Shown here: positions 7,862-15,890 of the stretch, in pieces | How positions within the stretch are numbered: the stretch's first letter is position 1 | Layout of the letters: each line of letters starts with the position of its first letter | Origin: CAYYHA01 sp964471535 | Lineage (GTDB): Bacteria > Myxococcota > Myxococcia > SLRQ01 | Length of the DNA stretch: 24,769 nucleotides | Assembly (NCBI GenBank): GCA_964471535.1 | Contig: CAYYHA010000040.1 | Location: 1-24,769 of the forward strand | Reading direction: 5' to 3' | Made by a program: the position numbers and the translations under genes | Notes under the pieces: model-generated | What the model was told of the DNA's origin: nothing | The model's database searches: none | What the model saw: the letters and a program-made list of their open reading frames with translations, nothing else

Positions 7862-8928
7862 TCCCGCTCCTGCACCACCAGGTCGCCGAAGTCGGGGAGT
7901 TCCCGCTGCATGTAGCTCCGCAGCCGGTCCACGATGCGTTTCTCGATCTGTCGCGCCCGCTCGCGGCTCACCCCGAAGTGGTCGCCGATCTCCTGCAGCG
8001 TCATCGGGTCCTCGCTCATGAGGCGGTGCTCGAAGATGTAGCGTTCCCGCTCGTCGCTCAAGGTCGCGGCGAAGTCGGAGAGCTTCTCGCGAAAGATCTC
8101 CCGGAGCTCCTGATCGCCGAGCACCTCCTCGGCCCCCTCACCTTCGAGACGGATACGGTCACCGAGCGTCGGACCCTCCTCGTCGTCGCTTCCGATCGGC
8201 GCATCGAGGGAGGCCTCCGCCGCGGAGAGGCGCTGATCCATCTCGATGACGTCCTTCACCGGGACCTCGAGGCGCTCGGCCAAGAGCTTCGGCTCGGGCC
8301 TAAAGCCCAGGGCTTCGAGGCGGCGCTTCTCCTTGCGCAGGTTGAAGAAGAGCTTGCGTTGGGCCTGTGTGGTGCCCAGCTTCACCTGCCGCCAGTTGTC
8401 CATCACGTACCGGATGATGTAGGCGCGAATCCACCAGGCGGCGTAGGTGGACAGCTTCACGCCCTTGTAGGGGTCGAACTTCTGCACCGCCTTCATCAGC
8501 CCCACGTTCCCTTCCTGGATGAGGTCCAGCAGGTTGAAGGCGGCGCGGCGGTACTCGTTGGCGATCTTCACCACCAGCCGCAGGTTGGCGGTCACCAGAC
8601 GGTAGGCGGCCTCGGGGTCACCTTCCTCCCTCCACTTGACGGCGAGAGCGTGCTCTTCCTCCCGGCTCAAGAGCGGGTAGCGGGAGATCTCCGCCATGTA
8701 CCGAGCCAGCGGATCGCTGACCGAGAGGGCCTTCTTGTCGGCCGGGACGGGTAGGGAGCGCCCGGCGTCGGAGGGCTCCGCGGCCTCGGGCCGCTCGGAT
8801 GCCTCCAAGGGCTCGGACGACTCCGCATCGTCCGCCCCCGGCGCCGCGGCCTCCGGCTGCGCCGGGGCTTCGGGCAGTGCCGGTTCCGGCGGAAGCTCCG
8901 CCACCGCAGTCTTGTTGTCGTCCGCCAT
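7858..8928 (-). CDS. rpoH: RNA polymerase sigma factor RpoH (sigma-32 family)
   Basis: This 356-residue protein has ATG 8928; no good ribosome site is seen. Residues 1-65 are an unusual Ala/Pro/Glu-rich acidic extension. Region 1.2 begins at 72 (DPLARYMAEISRYPLLSREEE). Region 2 spans about 107-182 (NLRLVVKIANEYRR, LLDLIQEGNVGLMKAVQKFD, LSTYAAWWIRAYI). The RpoH box QRKLFFNLRK is at 190-199, which separates this from RpoD and RpoS types. Region 4 near the C-terminus holds the helix-turn-helix (MTLQEIGDHFGVSRERARQIEKR). The protein directs RNA polymerase to heat-shock or stress promoters. Typical family length is about 285-300, so the extra length comes from the N-terminus. It is divergent from the RNA helicase gene. 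Confidence 0.92.
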   Translation of the reverse strand: MADDNKTAVAELPPEPALPEAPAQPEAAAPGADDAESSEPLEASERPEAAEPSDAGRSLPVPADKKALSVSDPLARYMAEISRYPLLSREEEHALAVKWREEGDPEAAYRLVTANLRLVVKIANEYRRAAFNLLDLIQEGNVGLMKAVQKFDPYKGVKLSTYAAWWIRAYIIRYVMDNWRQVKLGTTQAQRKLFFNLRKEKRRLEALGFRPEPKLLAERLEVPVKDVIEMDQRLSAAEASLDAPIGSDDEEGPTLGDRIRLEGEGAEEVLGDQELREIFREKLSDFAATLSDERERYIFEHRLMSEDPMTLQEIGDHFGVSRERARQIEKRIVDRLRSYMQRELPDFGDLVVQERE

Positions 8929-9028
8929 GACTTGCGCTATGCGCTCCTATCATTGTCCCGCCCCCTGCACTAGGGCGGATTCGTTAGGAGGGGTGCCCAT
9001 GCGAGCGCCTTGCTCCCCGAGTTTCGCG

Positions 9029-9172
9029 GCGACTCGAGCCCCGTGGCGAAGCATTGCCGAGCCTCATCTGTTGGAACCCACGATGGTGCAACCTCGAGAC
9101 GACCTGGCCAGTGGTCCCGGCCGTCGAGGCGCACCGAGGCGCCCGTGCGGTAGGGCGGTTGCCCGAGGTCGC
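9029..9172. ncRNA. Candidate structured RNA (6S-like hairpin) or structured 5' leader
   Basis: The 294-bp divergent interval 8929-9222 has no convincing gene. Within it, GCGACTCGAGC (9029-9039) pairs with GCCCGAGGTCGC (9161-9172) through 11 bp with one bulge. Inside, GCCTC/GAGGC, GGTGC/GCACC, a CTCGA-type stem and GGCC/GGCC stack into one long irregular hairpin. In plus-strand orientation a roughly 19-nt unpaired stretch (around GTTGGAACCC) lies on the 5' arm. A rod of this size with a central bubble recalls 6S RNA. It could instead be the long leader of the cold-shock-type helicase gene. GC-rich DNA folds readily, so this rests on hand pairing only. Confidence 0.25.
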
Positions 9173-9222
9173 AAGCCCCGTTTGCCATCGAACGCATCCA
9201 TCACCACGAGGAATCCATTGAC

Positions 9223-11019
9223 ATGAGTCTTTCCGCCGAAGAAGCCGAAGAGCCCATCGAGGAGGCGGCGCCCCAGCCATCGGACTACGTTGCCGACGTG
9301 CGCTTCGAGGACCTGCCCCTCTCAGAGGAGGTGCTGGCGGGGATCCGTGAGCGAGGCTACGAGCGTCCCACGCCGGTGCAGGCCCGATGCATCGAGCCTG
9401 CGTTGAAGGGGCGGGACCTCTCCGTGCGTTCCAAGACTGGCACCGGAAAGACCGCCGCCTTCGGCATCCCCCTCATCGAGACGGTGGAGCCCCGAGGCCA
9501 GCTGCCGCAAGCCGTGGTGCTCGCGCCCACCCGAGAGCTGGCAAACCAGGTCGCCGAGGAACTCGCCGCCCTCGGCAAGCACAAGAGCGTTCGGGTCCTC
9601 TCCATCATCGGTGGTGCATCGATGCAGGCGCAGCTCGATGCGCTGGCTCGTGGCGTGGACATCGTCGTCGGCACGCCGGGGCGGGTGCTCGATCACATCC
9701 GCCGGGGCACCCTGGATCTCTCGCAGGTGAAGGTGCGGGTCCTCGACGAGGCCGACGAGATGCTCTCGATGGGCTTTCTCGAGGAGGTCACCTCCGTCTT
9801 GAACGCGTGCCCAGAGGAGGCGCAGACCCTGCTCTTCTCCGCCACCCTGCCCGAGGACCTAGGGCGCATCGTGGCGCGTTACATGAAGGATCCTGAGTCG
9901 ATCCTCCTCTCGGGGGACGAGTTCACCGTCGAAGGCATCGAGAACCGCCTCTACGAGACGCGCGACGACTATCCCAAGCCCAGGAACCTCCTCTATCTGC
10001 TGGAGATGGAGGATCCCGACTCCGCGATTATCTTCTGCAATACCCGAGACGATACGGCGCTGGTGACGGCGGTCCTGAACCGGCATGGGTTGCCGGCGGC
10101 CCTCCTCAACAGCGATCTGTCCCAGAAGGAGCGCGAGAAGGCGATGCAGCGGATCAAGAGTGGAGAGATCCGCTTCCTCGTCGCCACGGATCTCGCGGCG
10201 CGGGGCATCGACATCAGCGACCTCTCGCACGTGGTGAACTACTCGCTTCCCGAGGATCCGGCGGTCTACATGCATCGCGTCGGGCGAACCGGCCGCATCG
10301 GAAAGAAGGGCACGGCCCTCTCGCTGGTCACCGGCCGCGACCTGCACACGCTGAAGGCGCTGGAGACGAAGTACGGCGTGCATTTCGAGAAGTGCGAGCT
10401 GCCCGATCCCGAGGAGGCACGCCGGCACTGGGCCGAACGGCTGATGAAGGAGCTTCGCCAGGGGATGGAGGGCAGCGTCTTCGAAGCCTATCTGCCGCTG
10501 GTGAAGGAGCTGAAGGCGCGATCCGACGGCGACTTCCTCCTCGCCTTCGCGCTGAAGTACTACTTCGACCACGCGCGCCGCGCTCGGGCCGTCTCCGGAG
10601 CGAAGGAGGCGAGGCGCAGCAGGGAGAAGGGAAAGAAGAAGGAAAAGCGGGAGGCGCGGCAGAACGGTAAGGCGCAGACGGCGGGCCGGGAAGGAGGCCC
10701 GCGCCGCGACGAGGCACCGGCCGCGGGTGACGGGCAGGAGAAGACGGCCCGACCGCCTCGCCTCTACGTCAACCTGGGGAGCGAACACGGCCTGGACGCC
10801 GAGGGAGTGAAGGCGGCACTCCTCGAGGCGGCCGGCCTTCCCGAGGCGCCGGTGGGAGGGGTGGACCTCCACGAGAGCCACAGCTACGTCACCGTGGAGG
10901 ATTCCGCGGCGGCCGATGCGCTCCTTGCGGCCCACGGGAAGACCCACGGGGACAGAACCCTCCGGGTCGAACGTGCGCGGTCGTCCGGCCGGAAACGGCG
11001 CCGGCGCCGCCGAAAGTGA
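9223..11019 (+). CDS. DEAD-box ATP-dependent RNA helicase with DbpA/CsdA-type RNA-binding domain
   Basis: This 598-residue protein has ATG 9223 with a GAGGA ribosome site about 10 nt upstream. Motifs run in order: Q motif (FEDLPLSEEV to RPTPVQ, 28-53), motif I SKTGTGKT (70-77, where most relatives have AQTGxGKT), PTRELA (102-107), TPGR (151-154), DEAD (175-178), SAT (206-208), ATDLAARGID (321-330) and HRVGRTGR (351-358). A basic Lys/Arg/Glu linker (about 455-510) precedes a DbpA-type RRM (513-586, LYVNLGSEHGLDAEGV) and a tail KRRRRRRK. It should unwind structured RNA in ribosome assembly or mRNA decay, in the manner of DeaD/CsdA. It is the first gene of a rightward unit and ends 9 nt before the FIST gene. 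Confidence 0.93.
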   Translation: MSLSAEEAEEPIEEAAPQPSDYVADVRFEDLPLSEEVLAGIRERGYERPTPVQARCIEPALKGRDLSVRSKTGTGKTAAFGIPLIETVEPRGQLPQAVVLAPTRELANQVAEELAALGKHKSVRVLSIIGGASMQAQLDALARGVDIVVGTPGRVLDHIRRGTLDLSQVKVRVLDEADEMLSMGFLEEVTSVLNACPEEAQTLLFSATLPEDLGRIVARYMKDPESILLSGDEFTVEGIENRLYETRDDYPKPRNLLYLLEMEDPDSAIIFCNTRDDTALVTAVLNRHGLPAALLNSDLSQKEREKAMQRIKSGEIRFLVATDLAARGIDISDLSHVVNYSLPEDPAVYMHRVGRTGRIGKKGTALSLVTGRDLHTLKALETKYGVHFEKCELPDPEEARRHWAERLMKELRQGMEGSVFEAYLPLVKELKARSDGDFLLAFALKYYFDHARRARAVSGAKEARRSREKGKKKEKREARQNGKAQTAGREGGPRRDEAPAAGDGQEKTARPPRLYVNLGSEHGLDAEGVKAALLEAAGLPEAPVGGVDLHESHSYVTVEDSAAADALLAAHGKTHGDRTLRVERARSSGRKRRRRRRK

Positions 11020-11028
11020 CGGTGGACG

Positions 11029-12213
11029 ATGACGCTGCGCGCGGGGGTGGGCAGGAGCCTCAACAAGCAGGCGGCCATCGCTGGCCGCGAGGCGGCGCGC
11101 GCCGCTCTCGGGCGCCTCGGCGCCGTGCCCCCACGCGCCGCGCTTCTCTTCGCCACCGTGGGCTACGAGCAGAAGGCGCTCGTCGACGCGGCCGGGGAGG
11201 TGCTAGGCGACCTGCCGCTGCTGGGGTGTTCGGCCGAGGGCATCATCACGCGCGAAGGTTCCTACGAAGGCTCTCACGGGGTCGCGATCGTGGTGCTCGG
11301 AGGGCAGAACCTCCAGGCACGGGTCCACGCGGTGGAAGGGCTCTCGACGGGCCCGGAAGCGAAGGGCCGGGCTCTGGGTGAGGCGGTCGCCGCCGGGGGC
11401 GGGGCGGACCTCCTGCTGCTCTTCCCCGACGGCCTGAGCGCCGACTGCTCCGCCCTCCTCGCCGCGCTCGATGCGGCCCTGCCCGGTGTGCCCGTCGTGG
11501 GTGGCACGGCAGGGGACGCGATGCGCATGGCGCGCACCTACCAGTATGCGGGCCGGCAGGTCTTGAGCGATGGCGCCGTGGCCCTGGCCCTTCGCGGCGT
11601 TCAGGCCCATGTGGCGATCAGCCACGGCTGCGATCCCATCGGCATCGAGTGCACGATCACGCGTGCGGAGGGATCCCGCGTCTACGAGATCGATGGAAGA
11701 CCGGCGTGGGAGCTCTACGCCGAGTACATCGAGCAAGGCGAGGAGGCGCCCGAGCCGGTAGAGATCACGCATCTCTGTCTCGGCGAGCGCCTCTCCCCCG
11801 AGGAGGCGAGTGGCTATGGCGCCTACCTGATTCGCACGCCGCTGGGGCGTGACGAGGAGACGGGGGCGCTCATCTTCCCGGGAGGCCTGAAGAGCGGCAC
11901 CCGGGTGCAGATGGTCCGACGCAACCCGGACCGCATCGCCGCCAGTGCCGTCGAAATCGCCCGGCGCATCCGGGAGGGCGAGGACCGCCCGCCGGCGCTG
12001 GTCCTGCAGTTCGACTGTGCCGGCCGGGGGCGCGTGATTTTCGGCGAACGGGTCAACGACACCTTGATCCGGCCCATGCACGAGACCGTCGGCCCCGAGC
12101 CCGCCTGGTTCGGGTGTCACACCTTCGGCGAGATCGCACCCCTCGCCGGGCGCACCCGCTTCCACAACTACACCGCCGTGCTCTGTGCGCTGTGCGAGAG
12201 GGAGCGCCCATGA
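11029..12213 (+). CDS. FIST-domain ligand-sensing protein (stand-alone)
   Basis: This protein of about 394 residues is encoded from ATG 11029. FIST-N hallmarks are LLFATVGYEQ (39-48), LLGCSAEGIITREGSYEG (64-81), VAIVVLGG and PVVGGTAGDAM (154-164). The FIST-C part (about 225-380) includes YLIRTPLG, LVLQFDCAGRGRVIFG and PAWFGCHTFGEIAPLAG, then HNYTAVLCAL. No membrane helix, kinase or methyl-accepting domain is present, so it acts as a separate soluble module. FIST domains are usually input modules of signalling proteins and are predicted to bind small ligands such as amino acids. Its stop overlaps the next start (ATGA), coupling it to a soluble histidine kinase. It is probably that kinase's sensor in trans, which is an inference. 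Confidence 0.9.
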   Translation: MTLRAGVGRSLNKQAAIAGREAARAALGRLGAVPPRAALLFATVGYEQKALVDAAGEVLGDLPLLGCSAEGIITREGSYEGSHGVAIVVLGGQNLQARVHAVEGLSTGPEAKGRALGEAVAAGGGADLLLLFPDGLSADCSALLAALDAALPGVPVVGGTAGDAMRMARTYQYAGRQVLSDGAVALALRGVQAHVAISHGCDPIGIECTITRAEGSRVYEIDGRPAWELYAEYIEQGEEAPEPVEITHLCLGERLSPEEASGYGAYLIRTPLGRDEETGALIFPGGLKSGTRVQMVRRNPDRIAASAVEIARRIREGEDRPPALVLQFDCAGRGRVIFGERVNDTLIRPMHETVGPEPAWFGCHTFGEIAPLAGRTRFHNYTAVLCALCERERP

Positions 12214-13697
12214 ACTGGCCGCGCGACACCTCGGCACGGGACGATGCACGGGACGATGCGCTCTACCAGCAGGTGAAGCTGCTCGTGCGCGCCGAGCGCC
12301 GCCTCTACGCCTCGCGCATCGAACTCGATCGGCAGCTCGCCCGGATCCGGGCGCTGAACCGCTTCGCCCTCGAGGCGGGGCGCAGCGTCGATGCCCGCTG
12401 GATCCTCGAACGCGCCTCCACGTTGCTCTTCGAGCTCTTTCCCCTCGACCAGGCCGTCGCCTGCCTCGCCGAGGGAGATCGGCTCTGCCTCGCCGCGATC
12501 GCCGCCGTGCCAGGGCGCGAGCCGCAGGAGACGGTTCGGCTGCCGGATTCCCGCTACTTCGCACCCTTCCCCCAAGACTTCTTCGAGCGACCCCTTGCCG
12601 GCCCTGCGCGGGAGGTCGCAGCGCAGCACGCCTGCGTGGAGGTGCCGCTTGGTTGGATGGAAGCGCTCTTCGGGGGCTCGGACAGAGCGGCACCCAGCGA
12701 GGCCCTCGTGCTCGCCTTGCCACTGCTCGAGAAGGATCGCCGGCCGCTCGGCCTCCTTCTCGCTCGCAATCCCGAGCCCGCATTGATCTCGCCTCACGAT
12801 CGCCCGCCGGAGGAGGACGACGCCGGATTCCTGGAGCTGGTCGGATCCCACCTCGCCGCCGCCGTGGAGAACGCCCGCCTCCATGCGGAGCTCGAGCGCC
12901 GCGTCGCCGAGCGGACCGCGGAGCTCGACGCCAACCTGCGCGCGCTGCGCGAGGCGCAGGACCAGCTCCTGCAGGCAGGGAAGATGGCAGCGGTGGGCAC
13001 CCTGGTGGCGGGGCTCTCCCACGAGCTCTCCAAGCCGCTGATGGTCATCCATGGGTACGCCGAGGCTCTCCTCGACGAGGGACCCGAGAGTCCGCAGGCC
13101 AAGAAGGGGCTTGCGGCCATTGCGCGGCAGGCCCGCCGCTGTCAGGATCTCGTCGACGCCCTTCTGGACTTCTCGCGCAAGGGCCCACCGCAGCGTGACC
13201 GGGTACACACCCGAGACCTTGTGGGCCGCATCGCGCAGCTGGCGCGTTCCCATCCGAAGTGCCGCGAGGTCGAGCTGAGGTGCGAGGTGGCCCCCGAGGC
13301 CGAGGTGGAGATCTTCGTCAACCGCTCCGAGATCGAGACGGCGCTGCTCAACGTGGTGAACAATGCGCTGGAGGCGGCAGCGCCAGGGACCGCCGTGGTG
13401 CTCTCCGTGCAGGGAAGGGATCAGCGCAGCGAGGGCGACGAGCTGCAGCGAGGCATCGAGTTCCTCGTCGCCGACCGGGGGCCGGGGATACCGCCCGAGA
13501 TCCGATCCCGTATCTTCGACCCCTTCTTCACCACCAAACCGGTGGGGCAGGGCGTGGGCCTCGGCCTCTCCCTGACCCGGCAGATGATCGAGAACCACTG
13601 CGGCCGCGTCGAAGTCGACTCGTCACCCGGGCAAGGGACGCGGGTTTCGCTCTGGGTGCCCCGAGGCGAAGGTCCGACCCCAGTCGTCATCGAGTGA
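12210..13697 (+). CDS. GAF-domain sensor histidine kinase (cytosolic)
   Basis: The start is ATG 12210, with AGGGAG 6 nt upstream and a 4-nt overlap with the FIST gene. The protein is 495 residues with no transmembrane helix. A helical N-terminus (20-45) leads to a GAF-like domain (about 48-222), then a coiled coil (222-255, LHAELERRVAERTAELDANL). HisKA follows with H271 (GLSHELSKPLMVIHGYAEAL). The HATPase has N-box NVVNNALEA (381-389), G1 DRGPGIP (422-428), F-box FDPFFTTK (436-443) and G2 GQGVGLGL (446-453). The kinase is complete, but no response regulator lies next to it. It is sandwiched between a FIST protein and hutF with overlaps on both sides. Confidence 0.93.
   Translation: MNWPRDTSARDDARDDALYQQVKLLVRAERRLYASRIELDRQLARIRALNRFALEAGRSVDARWILERASTLLFELFPLDQAVACLAEGDRLCLAAIAAVPGREPQETVRLPDSRYFAPFPQDFFERPLAGPAREVAAQHACVEVPLGWMEALFGGSDRAAPSEALVLALPLLEKDRRPLGLLLARNPEPALISPHDRPPEEDDAGFLELVGSHLAAAVENARLHAELERRVAERTAELDANLRALREAQDQLLQAGKMAAVGTLVAGLSHELSKPLMVIHGYAEALLDEGPESPQAKKGLAAIARQARRCQDLVDALLDFSRKGPPQRDRVHTRDLVGRIAQLARSHPKCREVELRCEVAPEAEVEIFVNRSEIETALLNVVNNALEAAAPGTAVVLSVQGRDQRSEGDELQRGIEFLVADRGPGIPPEIRSRIFDPFFTTKPVGQGVGLGLSLTRQMIENHCGRVEVDSSPGQGTRVSLWVPRGEGPTPVVIE
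12235..12258 (+). repeat. 12-bp perfect tandem duplication inside the kinase gene
   Basis: CACGGGACGATG occurs twice back to back (12235-12246 and 12247-12258). It keeps frame and adds a repeated ARDD tetrapeptide near the kinase N-terminus (residues 9-17). It is probably a slippage-type duplication in a disordered leader. Confidence 0.9.
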
Positions 13698-15055
13698 TGC
13701 AGCGAATCCGCTTCGAGCACCTGTGTACCGAGGAGGGGTGGGTCTCACCCTGCTATGCCGAGATCTCGGACGGCCGCTTCGTATCGCTCCAGCCCGAGCC
13801 GCCCACCGGCTGGCAGAGCGACGAGGCGATCGCCGGCTTTGCGCTGCCCGCCCTGCCCAACCTCCACTCACATGCCTTCCAGCGGGCGCTCGTGGGGCGG
13901 GGTGAGCGGCGTGGTCCCGCCGGTGCCGATTCCTTCTGGACCTGGCGGGAGGCGATGTACCGTCTCGCCTGCCGCGTCGACCCCGATGACCTCGAGGCCA
14001 TCGCCACCTTTCTCTACGTGGAGATGCTCGAGGCGGGCTACGGTGCGGTGGGCGAGTTTCACTACCTCCACCACCGCCCCGATGGCCGGCCCTATGCGGA
14101 TGCGGCCGAGATGTCGAGGCGCATCCTCGCGGCGGCGGAGCGAACGGGGATCGCGCTGACCCTGCTTCCCGTCCTCTACCTGCGGGGCGGGTTCGATTCC
14201 GAACCCTCGGGGCCCCAGCTTCGCTTCGTGCATCGGGACGTAGACGCCTACCTGCGCCTGGTGGATGCATTGGCCGAGTCTGGCAGAGCCCGCATCGGCC
14301 TGGCGCCGCACAGCCTGCGAGCGGTGCACGAGGCGGGGCTGCGGGCGGTGGTGGCGGCGGCGCAGAATCGGCCGCTGCACATCCACATCGCCGAGCAAGT
14401 GAAGGAGGTCGAGGAGTGCCTGACGCACTGCGGCGCACGTCCCGTCGCGTGGCTCCTCGACCGCTTCTCCGTAGGCCCCAACTGGTGTCTCGTCCACGCC
14501 ACCCACATGGAGGCCGACGAGACGCGGCGCGTCGCCGAGTGCGGGGCAGTGGTCGGCCTCTGTCCCACCACCGAGGCGAACCTGGGAGATGGCATCTTCC
14601 CTCTGCTCGCCTACCGGGAGGCCGGTGGCCGCTTCGGTATCGGCAGTGACAGCCAGACGGCGGTGAGCCCGGCGGCGGAGCTCGTCCTCCTCGAGTACGG
14701 ACAGCGCCTCGTCCACAGGCGGCGGAACCTCGTCGCTGGTCCCCACCCGAGCGTCGGGCGCACCCTCCTCGGGGAGGCGGTGCGAGGGGGTGCACAGGCG
14801 CTCGGGCAGCCGATCTCCTTTCCGAGGCGGGGGGCGGCGGCCAATCTCGTCGTCCTAGATGCCTCGCATCCCCGTCTCCTCGGCCACGATGCCCAGAGTG
14901 TTCTCGATGCGTGGATCTTCGGTGCGGCTGAGGGCGCCGTCTCCCAAGTAATGGTCGGGGGGCGATGGGTGGTGCGGGAGGGCCGCCACCCGCTCGCCGA
15001 GACCGCTCGGCAGGCGTTCGAGCGGGTCATGCACCGGCTGTGGAGGGAGGCATGA
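13697..15055 (+). CDS. hutF: Formimidoylglutamate deiminase HutF
   Basis: The start is ATG 13697, sharing one base with the kinase stop (TGATG). The protein is 452 residues, normal for HutF. It is an amidohydrolase-superfamily TIM barrel with the metal pair HSH at 57-59 (LPNLHSHAFQRALVGRGERR), FHYLHH (121-126), H230 (LHIHIAEQ), H267/H270 (CLVHATHMEADE) and D318 (GIGSDSQ). FQRALVGRGERRG and SFWTWREAMYRLA are diagnostic of HutF rather than guanine deaminase or other relatives. The enzyme converts N-formimidoyl-L-glutamate to N-formyl-L-glutamate and ammonia in the five-step histidine pathway. It is coupled by ATGA to hutG, which performs the next step. hutH, hutU and hutI are not in this window. 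Confidence 0.93.
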   Translation: MQRIRFEHLCTEEGWVSPCYAEISDGRFVSLQPEPPTGWQSDEAIAGFALPALPNLHSHAFQRALVGRGERRGPAGADSFWTWREAMYRLACRVDPDDLEAIATFLYVEMLEAGYGAVGEFHYLHHRPDGRPYADAAEMSRRILAAAERTGIALTLLPVLYLRGGFDSEPSGPQLRFVHRDVDAYLRLVDALAESGRARIGLAPHSLRAVHEAGLRAVVAAAQNRPLHIHIAEQVKEVEECLTHCGARPVAWLLDRFSVGPNWCLVHATHMEADETRRVAECGAVVGLCPTTEANLGDGIFPLLAYREAGGRFGIGSDSQTAVSPAAELVLLEYGQRLVHRRRNLVAGPHPSVGRTLLGEAVRGGAQALGQPISFPRRGAAANLVVLDASHPRLLGHDAQSVLDAWIFGAAEGAVSQVMVGGRWVVREGRHPLAETARQAFERVMHRLWREA

Positions 15056-15876
15056 CGCCCTTTTCGATTCGGCGCCCCGAGGCAGGCGCGGTCCCCCTGC
15101 TGGTCAGCGTGCCCCATACGGGGACCTCGCTCACGGAGGGGCTCGCCGCTCGCTTCAGCGGCGAGACGGTTCGAGCCCTGCCGGACACCGACTGGCACCT
15201 CGACCGTCTCTATGCCTTCGTTCCTCGGCTGGGCGCGACACTCCTGTGCGCACGGATGTCCCGATACGTCATCGATCTCAACCGAGACCCGCAGGGGCGG
15301 TCCCTGTACCCGGGCCGTTTCGAGACCGAACTCATCCCCACGCGCACCTTCGACGGCGAGCCCATCTACCGTCCCGGGGAGATGCCAGGGCCGGAGGAGC
15401 GGGCCGACCGGCTCGAACGCTACTACCGTCCCTACCACGAAGCCCTGCGGCGGCTCCTCGACGAGTTCGTCGATCGCTTTGGCTACGCCCTCCTCTTCGA
15501 TGCGCACAGCATCCGCAGCCACGTGCCCCGTCTGGTCCCCGAGCCGATCCCCGACCTCATCCTAGGTGACGGCGGGGGCAGCGCCTGCCCGCCGCTGATC
15601 GTCACTGCGGTGCGCTCGGTGCACGAGGCGAGTCCCTACGAGAGCGCCTACAACGCGCCCTTTCGGGGTGGCTACATCACCCGGCACTACGGGCGGCCCG
15701 GGGAGCGGGTGGCGGCCTTGCAGCTCGAGATGGCCCAGCGCCTGTACATGGAGGAGGCACCGCCCTTTCGCTACGACGCAGGCCGGGCGGCAGCACTGCA
15801 GCCGGTGCTCGAGGAGACGCTGCGCGCCTATGTGGAGGCGGGCGTGCGGTGGGCAGCGTCCCTCACGCGGCACTGA
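15052..15876 (+). CDS. hutG: N-formylglutamate deformylase HutG
   Basis: The start is ATG 15052, directly after a strong GGAGGGAGG and overlapping the hutF stop by 4 nt. The 274-residue protein matches the N-formylglutamate amidohydrolase family: VSVPHTGT (H22), PDTDWHLDRLY (45-54), RYVIDLNRDPQG (71-82), YYRPYHEAL (124-132) and LLFDAHSIRS (148-156). It hydrolyses N-formylglutamate to glutamate and formate, completing the pathway begun by HutF. It ends 14 nt before the oppositely oriented crotonase gene, so it closes this rightward unit. Confidence 0.93.
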   Translation: MTPFSIRRPEAGAVPLLVSVPHTGTSLTEGLAARFSGETVRALPDTDWHLDRLYAFVPRLGATLLCARMSRYVIDLNRDPQGRSLYPGRFETELIPTRTFDGEPIYRPGEMPGPEERADRLERYYRPYHEALRRLLDEFVDRFGYALLFDAHSIRSHVPRLVPEPIPDLILGDGGGSACPPLIVTAVRSVHEASPYESAYNAPFRGGYITRHYGRPGERVAALQLEMAQRLYMEEAPPFRYDAGRAAALQPVLEETLRAYVEAGVRWAASLTRH

Positions 15877-15890
15877 GGCGAGCGCGCCCC

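Noticed and set aside
8970..9197. Possible 75-residue minus-strand peptide upstream of rpoH
   Set aside because: No ribosome site, no family resemblance, and it lies across the predicted RNA hairpin; non-coding is the better explanation.
8929..9222. CIRCE element or sigma-32-type promoter upstream of rpoH
   Set aside because: No TTAGCACTC/GAGTGCTAA repeat and no CTTGAA/CCCCAT-type pair was found by eye on either strand.
11203..12783. Long minus-strand open frame opposite FIST and the kinase
   Set aside because: No recognisable motif; the plus strand carries complete FIST and GAF regions at the same place.
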